Below, piece by piece: positions 1 through 6,865 of a stretch of 11,917 nt of DNA (positions are counted from its first letter, which is position 1; each line of letters opens with the position of its first letter). The position numbers were made by a program, and so were the translations under genes. Source of the DNA: Trichosporon coremiiforme (lineage: Eukaryota > Basidiomycota > Tremellomycetes > Trichosporonales > Trichosporonaceae); assembly GCA_039545355.1 (NCBI GenBank), contig BCJJ01000126.1, positions 1 to 11,917 of the forward strand, written 5' to 3'. Under the pieces are notes generated by a model. It was not told the DNA's origin and made no database searches. It saw only the letters and a list, made by a program, of their open reading frames with translations.

Positions 1-274
1 TTTTGTTTCTCTCTCTCTCTTTTTCTCTGCATGCCACATCGCCTTGCCACCCATAGCCTCGTTGCACCACACAACGACCGAGTGGATGAACTAGTCATAC
101 CTTCCCCTGAACGAATGCATGCAGACGCGACCGTGTATTCCGATCCCCGGGTCCGTGCATCGCGGCGTCTTCCATCATCGGCCGTGGAGGCTCGAGCACA
201 GCACTGATCATCCCTCCCGTTACCCCACCACACCTCAGACCTGCACCCAACACCACTTCACATAGCCCACCACG
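1..274. promoter_or_regulatory. Upstream region of the small coiled-coil gene, with a pyrimidine tract
   Basis: The first 28 bases are almost pure pyrimidine (T and CT repeats), a composition often seen in fungal promoters and 5' leaders. The rest leads up to the start codon at 275 and contains no convincing ORF; the minus-strand frames crossing it are antisense shadows of the downstream gene. No clear TATA box was found. Assignment as promoter or leader is by position only. Confidence 0.35.
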
Positions 275-616
275 ATGCCCGCCTTCACCCACGACCCCTC
301 TCCGCCCGTGTACACCCCCTCGACCCCGTCGCTGAGGAAGAGTATTGCCTTGCCGGTGAACCCGAATGCGTCGCTGGCGTCTCTCGAGTCGCTCGATGGG
401 CTCGAGAGGCGGCAGGCGCAGATCGACCGCGAGGACGAGCTCGACGAGATCAGGCGCGAGATCCAGCATCTCAACACGAGGTTGGATACTCTGCTCAGCA
501 CACAGTTCCTTGTGAGTAGTGTTTGGAGGGCAGCGCGCTCACGGCAGCTCGTTACGTCAGTGTTCTGCCTGGCCGCCGTGACGGTGTCGACGGTGTGGTC
601 ACGCGGGCGCCAGTAG
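275..616 (+). CDS. Small coiled-coil protein with C-terminal hydrophobic segment, candidate tail-anchored protein (one intron)
   Basis: Proposed exons are 275-511 and 548-616, giving 101 residues. The intron 512-547 is 36 nt, starts GTGAGT, ends CGGCAG and has a CTCAC branch-like site; its length matches the other introns in the window. Residues 1-40 are proline- and serine-rich. Residues about 42-76 are highly charged (QAQIDREDELDEIRREIQHL and onward) with heptad-like spacing, so probably a coiled coil. After splicing, residues about 78-97 (LLVTSVFCLAAVTVSTVW) form one hydrophobic stretch followed only by a short polar tail (SRGRQ), the layout of a tail-anchored protein facing the cytosol. 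If the intron is kept the frame stays open and a 113-residue form with 12 mostly polar and basic residues inserted before the hydrophobic stretch results. No family was recognised. A longer intron to an acceptor at 697 is possible but would be far longer than the others here. Confidence 0.6.
   Translation: MPAFTHDPSPPVYTPSTPSLRKSIALPVNPNASLASLESLDGLERRQAQIDREDELDEIRREIQHLNTRLDTLLSTQFLVSSVWRAARSRQLVTSVFCLAAVTVSTVWSRGRQ
512..547 (+). other. Intron, 36 nt, phase 0, length divisible by three
   Basis: The donor is GTGAGT and the acceptor CAG. The intron contains no in-frame stop, so splicing and retention both keep the reading frame. The choice of this acceptor rests on the 36-nt size shared with other introns in the window and on the hydrophobic tail that results. 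Confidence 0.5.
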
Positions 617-1084
617 ACACCCTTGGTTCCGGCAAGGATTAGTCTCTCACGAGCCCACATCACGACTAGAGTGAATGTATGACATGGTTACTGACAGATG
701 ATGACGGCCATCTCGCCACTAACCGGTGGTCCCTTGATGGCAGCTGAGAGGCAGGGCGAGTGCAGTCTGTCTCACCATGGCGTCGTCCTGTCCTGCACTG
801 TGTTGAGCGCCGCTCATGCATGCCATCCCCAGCGGTCGGCTGAATGTGAAAGCAGCTATCTGTCATGCACTAGGAAGACTCAATAGCTTATCGGCAACAA
901 GTGTGACACTATCTTTGCTAGTTCACGAGCGGGATCAGGTGTACCTCACACGACACTGACACTTATATTCACTCACAACCACCTACGCCCATGTCTCGTT
1001 CTCATCACCACTGCTCGAGTTTCCACAACCACTGCCTTCTCGAACCGCACCTCCCGACCTCCAGCAACCAAACTCTTATAAACG
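617..1084. other. Gene-free stretch, with promoter-like elements near its end
   Basis: This holds the 3' flank of the first gene and the upstream region of the ORF at 1085. A frame at 698-886 opens with ATG but encodes nothing recognisable. A TATA-like element (TTATATT, 963-969) lies 116 nt before the ATG at 1085. An earlier ATG at 991 is out of frame with 1085 and, if the message starts upstream of it, could reduce translation from 1085. Nothing else is seen. Confidence 0.35.
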
Positions 1085-1636
1085 ATGGCGTCCTCAAGCT
1101 CCTGCAGCGCGACCACTTCGGCCATATCTGCGGCCACATCCCCGCCACAACAAACTACCACGCCACCTCCCAACTCACCATCGCCCCCTCCCAGCTCCAT
1201 CCGAGCAGCGCCGGAAGAGCGCCCCGACCGCCTCCTCATCCACTTCGAGCAGCTTATGATAATGCGCGAAGAACGATTGGTGAAAGACAAAGAGCGCGCG
1301 GCAGCTTTCCGCCACAAGGAGGAGAAGAAGGGCCAGGGACACGAGCGCACTCGTCGCTGGGCAGAAGGCCGGGATTCTGACACCGACAAGCCTTCCTTCG
1401 ACCCTGATCACGTCCCGGACAAGAAGGCGGAGGATGCAGCTGGCCCCGAACCCTGCCCGGACCTGCGAATGCGAGAGTCCAGGGACGCATCATTGCGGCC
1501 GTGGAGGGACTGCGGAAAAGCAAAGAGCGAACAACTTCCAATCGTGAAGGCAACGGGGGCGCTGCGCTCAAGCTCAACGACGCCAGACCTCCTACTCTCG
1601 GCCCAATTCAGGCTGCCGTCAAAGCGCGGCCGCTAG
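1085..1636 (+). CDS. Hypothetical low-complexity charged protein, 183 residues
   Basis: An uninterrupted ORF of 183 codons with no recognised family. Residues 1-40 are Ser/Thr/Pro/Gln-rich and surely disordered. Residues about 45-95 are rich in Arg, Lys and Glu (RLLIHFEQLMIMREERLVKD) and could form a single charged helix. The remainder is polar with scattered acidic and basic residues. No signal peptide, membrane segment or catalytic motif is visible. A second frame (991-1380) overlaps it and is also open, so GC-rich composition may account for part of the openness. An out-of-frame ATG at 991 lies in the presumed leader. The end of the ORF abuts the decayed minus-strand region. It may be a genuine lineage-restricted gene or a chance ORF; I lean slightly towards real because of the charged helical core. 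Confidence 0.4.
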   Translation: MASSSSCSATTSAISAATSPPQQTTTPPPNSPSPPPSSIRAAPEERPDRLLIHFEQLMIMREERLVKDKERAAAFRHKEEKKGQGHERTRRWAEGRDSDTDKPSFDPDHVPDKKAEDAAGPEPCPDLRMRESRDASLRPWRDCGKAKSEQLPIVKATGALRSSSTTPDLLLSAQFRLPSKRGR

Positions 1637-1806
1637 GGGGCTCGGCACGACAATCTGCAGTTGCACGTGACAGGCCTGGTCCCCTGTATGGAAGGACGCA
1701 TGGATCATAGACACAATCTGGCTACGCAACTGAGTCATGTAGCTTGCAGTACCGCGGTGATCTGGCCGGCGGACAATAGAAGTCGAGAGCCGTTCCCGCC
1801 TTCTCC

Positions 1807-2562
1807 TCACGCACGCCCAGGCTCTATGATGCTCCGCAGGGCGATTGTCCGGTGGTCATATACGCATCGCCTCTGCTCACCATTGATCATCTCCTCAACG
1901 CAGATCGATTCTGGGTTGAGCACACCCATCGACCCTCTTGATACAGCGACCGCAATGCCTGCAGTCAAAACCAAATCGCCTTCACCCGATGAAGCCACAC
2001 GAATCCAAGTACTGTACCACCAGGCCGCCACCCGCCACTCTCCAAGCTACCACACTATGTCCGTCCCAACCCGCCATCATCACAGGCCAAGACCTAGCGA
2101 TCATCGGAACCATCTCGTCGACGCGAGCGCCCCGAACCACTAAGCGCACCATACATGGCACGCGAGCCTCGTCCAGACCGTCGCAGCCAAGAGCATTCCC
2201 CAGTCACCAATCAAGGCGGCGACCAGCGCTTGAGGAGTGACTGGGGCGGGCGGCGCAAGCGGCTCTGGCCCCCGGATAGCCTGTATCATCACCACAATTG
2301 CGCATGCATGGTGTGCAACGTCGAATGGCGCACCCATGTCTCGGAGGACGACTCTGGACTTACCTTGATCCAGTCTAGTGCGAATCTCTGGCTCGGAATC
2401 GTACAGGACTCGCTGCGTCGGGAAGAGTTGGAGGCACGCGGGGGGCAGGGAGGACGCCGCTGATTCTCTGACTTGCTTCAACGCACTGGTCACGTATGCA
2501 GGAGAAATGAGATACACACTGCACGCCACGAATGGATCTTGATGAAAGGCATCAACTACCAC
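1807..2562 (-). pseudogene. Decayed gene fragment resembling the C-terminal domain of Mediator subunit 13
   Basis: Three protein-like blocks follow each other on the minus strand in different frames. Block 1 (2562 to about 2364) reads VVDAFHQDPFVACSVYLISP, then a helix, then LPPACLQLFPTQRVLYDSEP. This matches the Med13 pattern of a hydrophobic 'VVYLI-P' strand followed by 'VLQ-VP' and a 'YDSEPEIRTRLDQ'-like helix. A donor-like GTAAGT follows at 2363. Continuing in the same frame (about 2265-2180) is PAPVTPQALVAALIGDWGML. At about 2182 the similarity jumps frame by one base to DGLDEARVPCMVRLV and later MMAGWDGHSVVAWRVAGGG, which stops at 1984-1982. A third piece in another frame ends at 1807 (INGEQRRCVYDHRTIALRSI). 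There is no ATG at the head, a stop interrupts the second frame, and the frame change leaves no room for an intron. Med13 is normally a protein of well over 1000 residues in the CDK8 module; only a C-terminal part appears here. Family assignment comes from remembered sequence patterns and is not certain. Confidence 0.42.
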
Positions 2563-3379
2563 CTAATCACGGTGCGCCCATTCCAACACGCCCAGCACCC
2601 CACTGTTCGGCCATAAGATAGCAGACGGTAATCAGTGTTTTACGTCCTCCAGATCAGTAGAGATGAGATGCATGAAGGGCAAGATCTATCCGTAACGATA
2701 GGTGGTGGCGAAGGGCTCTGAGATTCATGCTGTCTAAGTCTTCTGCACAAGTTCGACCTTGCTCAGACTCACACGGCCGGCACGGCCACCGCGGGCGTCG
2801 GACACTGGCGACATCGAACAGCTCGTGAGTAGGGTCGACTACCTCCATCGGCCAGCATTCCATCTTTCGGCCATCTCCCCACCGTCGGGGATCGGCGGCC
2901 CCGTATCTCTTTGTATCCTTCCACCCTCGCCTGCGTCACCGACGCACTAAGCACAACTCAAGCATGCGACCCACAGCGTGACAGACTAGCCCTCAGCGCG
3001 TCTGGAGGTGTAACGACCCAGAGATGGGTGTCACATTCCTCGCCCAATGACGGCCCAGCCGTGCCTGTCGTCATCGCTCACCATCGTCCCTCGCCGTTCC
3101 TTGTCGTCCCTTGGCGGCGCCGGGCCTCCACACCAGAGCTCCACACTCCGAGCTCAATCGCTCGATTCCAGATATCAACCCGAGCTTGTTGGTGATTCTT
3201 ACGAGATGCTGAGGTTGTTGTACTCTTCAACATTTGAACATCTTGCTCTTCACCACACGCTTCGAAGCACTTGACGAAACGAACGAACAACACAGACGAC
3301 ATTCCCGACATCACATCACGACATTACGGACACCCCTCCACTCCGACATTGACGACCTCTCGCCGCCCAGAAGTCTACC
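2563..3379. promoter_or_regulatory. Gene-poor stretch and upstream region of the single-pass membrane protein gene
   Basis: No supported gene is seen. Minus-strand frames at 2654-2863 and 2769-2954 are open but short and resemble nothing known; they may be further debris of the Med13-like fragment. The last 150 bases or so (about 3230-3379) are rich in A and C with few T, typical of a fungal 5' leader, and lead into a good start context (TCTACCATGGCC). Confidence 0.35.
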
Positions 3380-3958
3380 ATGGCCGACCGCGTCCACGCC
3401 CTCCGCACTGGCCGTAGCCTGCGGCCGCCACCCGTCTCCGGCCCCTCAGCCCAAGCGAAAGGGAAACAGCCCATCCGCCCCAACCCCCAATTCGAGGCGT
3501 ACCACAACCCATGGCGACTGCCCGAGTCCGAACCCGACGACAGGTTCTGGGGCTGGCTCTTCACGCCGCCGTCCAAACCGACCTCTCTCTCCGGGCTAAC
3601 CTCATCACCTTCAGCGGCAAAGGGGAAGAACAAGGCAGGCTATAATGGATACGGAGGCTACGAGGCATACGGAGGCTACGAAGACGACGATGTCCCGGAG
3701 GCGAAAGGCGCGGCTCGATGGCTGAAACCGCTCGCGCTCGTGTTCACTGTCGCGCTCCTCATCGCATTCGTAGCGCTGGTGCCGCCGCCGAGCTACGAAT
3801 CCCGAGGTCCCAGACCCAACTCGACGCTGGTTGTCCAGTCGCCAGACACGGACGTGCCTCCAGACTTCATCAACGATCTGTCCGAAGAGCATCCCGTTGA
3901 AGTCCCGGAGGACGCCGACGCGCAGCGCGTCTTCCGCATAGTCCACCAGCCCCGATAA
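3380..3958 (+). CDS. Single-pass membrane protein, 192 residues, no recognised family
   Basis: An intronless ORF with a favourable start context (CTACCATGGCC). Residues 1-112 are polar and proline-rich, with conserved-looking aromatic patches at about 42-46 (HNPWR) and 55-61 (RFWGWLF). Residues 88-101 hold a Gly/Tyr repeat (GYNGYGGYEAYGGYE). One strong membrane segment spans about residues 116-134 (PLALVFTVALLIAFVALVP), preceded by basic residues (R113, K116) and followed by a polar, acidic C-terminal half of about 55 residues ending VFRIVHQPR. An N-S-T sequon lies at 147-149. With no cleavable signal peptide and positive charges before the membrane span, a type II orientation (N-terminus cytosolic) is most likely, putting the sequon in the lumen; this is inference. 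It converges with the DUF726 gene, the two stops being about 525 nt apart. I do not recognise a function. Confidence 0.75.
   Translation: MADRVHALRTGRSLRPPPVSGPSAQAKGKQPIRPNPQFEAYHNPWRLPESEPDDRFWGWLFTPPSKPTSLSGLTSSPSAAKGKNKAGYNGYGGYEAYGGYEDDDVPEAKGAARWLKPLALVFTVALLIAFVALVPPPSYESRGPRPNSTLVVQSPDTDVPPDFINDLSEEHPVEVPEDADAQRVFRIVHQPR
3649..3681 (+). repeat. Imperfectly spaced direct repeat of 15 bp inside the membrane-protein gene
   Basis: The unit ATACGGAGGCTACGA occurs at 3649-3663 and 3667-3681, separated by three bases. In the reading frame it gives the duplicated Tyr-Gly-Gly-Tyr-Glu peptide, so it looks like a small in-frame duplication. Confidence 0.8.
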
Positions 3959-4482
3959 TCCTTATAGTGAGTGCCCACCAGCCCAGTGATTAGTGACAAT
4001 GGACAGGGGGCTGTGTCGATCGTGTTCGAAAGTATCGTGTTTGGCTAACGCTCAAGTAACGATTCGTCATGAGCACGCCAGAACGCCACCCTAGGGGTTC
4101 TCTGCGCCTCCTGAGCAGATGAGACGCACGGCTCCTGAAACGATACGACACGCACAACATGATACGCTCGATACCCCTCGACCATGATAACGATACCAAA
4201 CGACCTGTCACATTGTAGTCTATGCATTCAGCCATGACCTAATTCCATCGCACACTCAGTTTGTGAGCTACGTGCACCCGGTGCTCCGCTTTGTGCATGA
4301 CGACGCAGGGCCTCCGGCCTTCACTCGCGTGGCTGCATGCTGCCGCTCTTGTCTGCACATCGTTTGTCCACGTCTGACCACTACTACTCCATCTTGGATA
4401 GTCTAGTGCATACAACCATAGTCTAGTTCTTCAACAGCACAATCCTCTTCCTGTGCGTGCCTCGCTCTGCTCGTCGCGACTT
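3959..4482. other. Convergent intergenic region
   Basis: This lies between two genes that point towards each other, so it should hold both 3' untranslated regions and termination signals. Short frames on the minus strand (for example 3990-4235) have no recognisable content. No tRNA-like B box or stable hairpin was found by eye. Confidence 0.5.
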
Positions 4483-6477
4483 CTAGTCGTCGATGCGGAG
4501 CAGATCCACGATCTCCGCAGCCTTCGCGTTGATCTCGCCGTGGCCCTGGAGCACATCTCCGAGGTCAATGTCCTCCACGCCCTTCTTCTCAACGGGTCCT
4601 AACCCAGCCACGCGCGCACCATTTTGACCCGTGAAGCCGCGGGAGACGACCTCGTGCATCCGTACAATGGAGGCGAGCACAAAGTCATGCCCCGAGTAGC
4701 CGTTCACGACGCGGCGGGTGACGACGCTCCGAACCTTGGCCCATTCCGCCGTGCTAGGCGCAGAGGGGAGGGAGACGAGAAATGCTGACTCGACGAGCGG
4801 CGGTCCCTCGATCGTCGAGAGGTACAGCAGAGCATGGAGGACAGTCAGGGCGCCGACCGAGGTGCCGATCTGGTGTCAGTTGATAACCTAGACGGCCTAA
4901 CTTACCAGAGTCACAGGGCGCTCGCCCTGGACGCGCTGCGCCAGCACTTCGCCCAGCAGCCGGCCAGCCTTGATAGCACGGTCCTGCGCATTGCTCCACG
5001 AGTTGTCGAGCACGAGCGACGTCGTCTTCCATACTGTGACTGGGAGTGCGAGGGCGGCGTAGTAAGCGCCAAGAGCTGTCCGTTTAAGGATCTCGGTGCC
5101 GGCCAGCGTCTGCAGCTTGGACGTAATCCATGCTTCCAGGTCGCGGCCGGTAGACAACATCTGTTCCGTCTCGTAGCGCAGAAGGAACACATCGCGCCCA
5201 TCCTTCAGCCCCGCTGCTGATTCAGACTTGGAGGTGCCGGTTGTGCCTGTCGTGCCGGAATGTGTTGACTGCGTGTCGAGCGACACTGTTGTGTGCGGCG
5301 AACACACCGCACGCCAAGCTCCCAAAGCCTCGCTGCGTCCGACGGTCAGAAGACCTGGCACGACAACAGTCGCGGTCAGACTCGGTTGTGTCGGCTTCGC
5401 GACCGCAATGTCTTGCACATCGGCATCCTTCGCAGGAGCTTCCTTCTCGGGCTGCACCTCCGTTAAGCCAGCCTGGAGGCTCATCTCCTTGAGCTTGGCT
5501 GCCCGCGCATCCAACGTCTCCTCCACCTTCTGCTTGGTTTCTGCCTCCTTCTTAGCTTCAGCCTCTAACTCGTCGTCTAACTCGAATAACACCTCGCGTT
5601 GGGCAGCCTCGTGCGTTGCGGCTGCTTGTCGCTCAAGCAGGTCAGCGACCTCGCCTGGCGTAGGCTTTGTGCCCGCGCCGACCTCGATAAACTCGAACTC
5701 CTCAACGCCGCGCCATCGCTCGGCCACACGCCAGCCAGCGAGACCTCCACCTGAGAGTCCGAACAGGGTCCCAACCACGATCGGCGCGATCGACGCTCCC
5801 AGGATTGCGCCCATCCCTGTACCTGCCAGCAGAGCGGTGATGGCTGGTGCCGCGAGACCACCGGTGACACCGAGCAGGACACCGCCTGCGATGACTCCTC
5901 CAGCGGTAGCTGATGTCAGCTAACATCGGACTACCAGAAACTTACCGAGTCCACGACCCAGAGCACCGCCCCAGCCATGCCTCTGTTTGTCGCGCGCCTC
6001 CTCGACCTCGCCCTTGTTCTCCTTATCGAGCGCTGTCATGAGCTTTTCGCTGACGTCCGACTCAGCGCGAGGTAGAAGGTCGGCCGCATCGAGTCCCAGT
6101 AGCGTAAGCGTGCGGTGCGCCATTGCGCGCTCGCTAGCGGTGTACGCTAGCTTCTTCTCGTCGCTGCCAGTCGCAAGCGAAGCGTGCACTAGCGTCTGGG
6201 CAAGTGCTCGCTCCTCCGCGCCGCTCCACTCATTCAACTCTCTTGCTGCTGCCGTCACGTAGGCTGGTTCAACATCGGGCGGGACGCAGTCCTTGTCGAG
6301 TCCGAGGATCTTGAGGAGCGAGTCGAGCCACGCGGCCCCGCCGTCCCATGTCGCACCTGGCGGAGGGCGGGTGACGGCGCTCACAGCCGACAGAGCGAGG
6401 ACGAAGATGAGCTGGCGGGGTAGCTCTGGTGGAGCGGGCGACCCAGAACCCTTCTTCTTGACGTTCGTTCCGGTCAT
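4483..6477 (-). CDS. DUF726 / TMCO4-like alpha/beta hydrolase with glycine-rich membrane region (three exons)
   Basis: Exons on the minus strand are 6477-5946, 5909-4906 and 4869-4483, joined by two 36-nt introns, giving 640 residues. Residues 1-177 are helical and include an N-terminal hydrophobic stretch (RQLIFVLALSAVSAV). Residues about 178-235 form a glycine/alanine-rich hydrophobic hairpin-like region (GGVIAGGVLLGVTGGLAAPA), typical of TMCO4-type proteins. Residues about 260-350 are a highly charged, probably coiled-coil insert. The hydrolase domain follows: YETEQML near 423, a helix, LDNSWSNAQDRAIKAGRLLG at 478-497, then QGERPVTL joined by splicing to IGTSVGALTVLHALL. The nucleophile motif GTSVG puts the serine at 516; likely partners are D574 (GYSGHDFVLAS) and H622 (VLQGHGE). 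The second intron splits the strand from the nucleophile elbow, so only the spliced product has a complete active site. Relatives include human TMCO4 and yeast Mil1, a membrane-associated protein linked to lipid or phospholipase function. Substrate is unknown. It shares a promoter region with the divergent hydrolase gene at 6866. Confidence 0.93.
4870..4905 (-). other. Intron 2 of the DUF726 gene, 36 nt, phase 0
   Basis: On the minus strand it starts GTAAGT, has an AACTGAC branch-like site and ends ACCAG. Retention would stop translation within three codons (GTA AGT TAG). Splicing joins PVTL to IGTSVGA, restoring the nucleophile elbow expected for the family. Confidence 0.92.
5910..5945 (-). 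other. Intron 1 of the DUF726 gene, 36 nt, phase 1
   Basis: On the minus strand it starts GTAAGT, has a GCTGAC branch-like site and ends ATCAG. Splicing keeps frame and continues into the glycine-rich hydrophobic region typical of the family; retention leads to a stop after a few codons. Confidence 0.92.
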
Positions 6478-6865
6478 GGCGAATGGAGTAAAGGCGACAT
6501 CAGGCCGAGGAAGACGGAAGGACGTTTCAGGTTGTCAGTCAGGTAGCTCTGACGTCGACTGGCTTCATCGGGACGTCAGGCACAGCACGTGAGCCGGTGG
6601 CGGCTTGCGTCTGATTACGTAGATCACAATTTGCAGCCTGATTTGATTAGAAAACATCATAACCAATCTTGATAACTACGAAGCTTGACCCATTTAGAAA
6701 CTCGTTTGTGATGGAAACGTAATCGCGAGAGCATCAGCCGATTCCGGCACCCGTCTCAGCGTGCTCGGCCTTCGCCGACTTCACATCCGGCTACTACTCA
6801 CAACCGCCCACACCTCATAAGGGGCGGGCGACACGTCCTCTTGCCCATCTTTCTCGTCAACCATC
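6478..6865. promoter_or_regulatory. Shared divergent promoter of the two hydrolase genes
   Basis: Only 388 bp separate the two start codons. Candidate elements seen: an E-box CACGTG at 6586-6591, two GACGTC palindromes (about 6551 and 6572) resembling ATF/CREB half-matches (TGACGTCG and GGACGTCA), a CCAAT box at 6663-6667, a stress-type AGGGG at 6820-6824, and CCGAGG at 6505-6510, the reverse complement of the CCTCGG core bound by fungal fatty-acid regulators. Each is short enough to occur by chance; the architecture as a shared promoter is the firm part. Confidence 0.55.

Noticed and set aside
698..886. Frame 698-886 as second exon of the small coiled-coil gene
   Set aside because: It would need a 186-nt intron with the branch-like CTGAC directly against the AG, while a 36-nt intron gives a sensible hydrophobic tail.
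1661..2463. Plus-strand ORFs at 1661-2143, 1938-2240 and 2155-2463
   Set aside because: They overlap one another, have low-complexity Ser/Pro/His/Arg-rich content and lie antisense to the Med13-like blocks, which read far more like protein.
2654..2954. Minus-strand ORFs at 2654-2863 and 2769-2954 as an upstream part of the Med13-like fragment
   Set aside because: I could not recognise any Med13 pattern in them, and a stop separates the first from the following region; possible debris but unsupported.
5228..5923. Long plus-strand ORF of 231 codons
   Set aside because: It is antisense to exon 2 of the DUF726 gene, with Ser/Ala/Pro-rich shadow composition.
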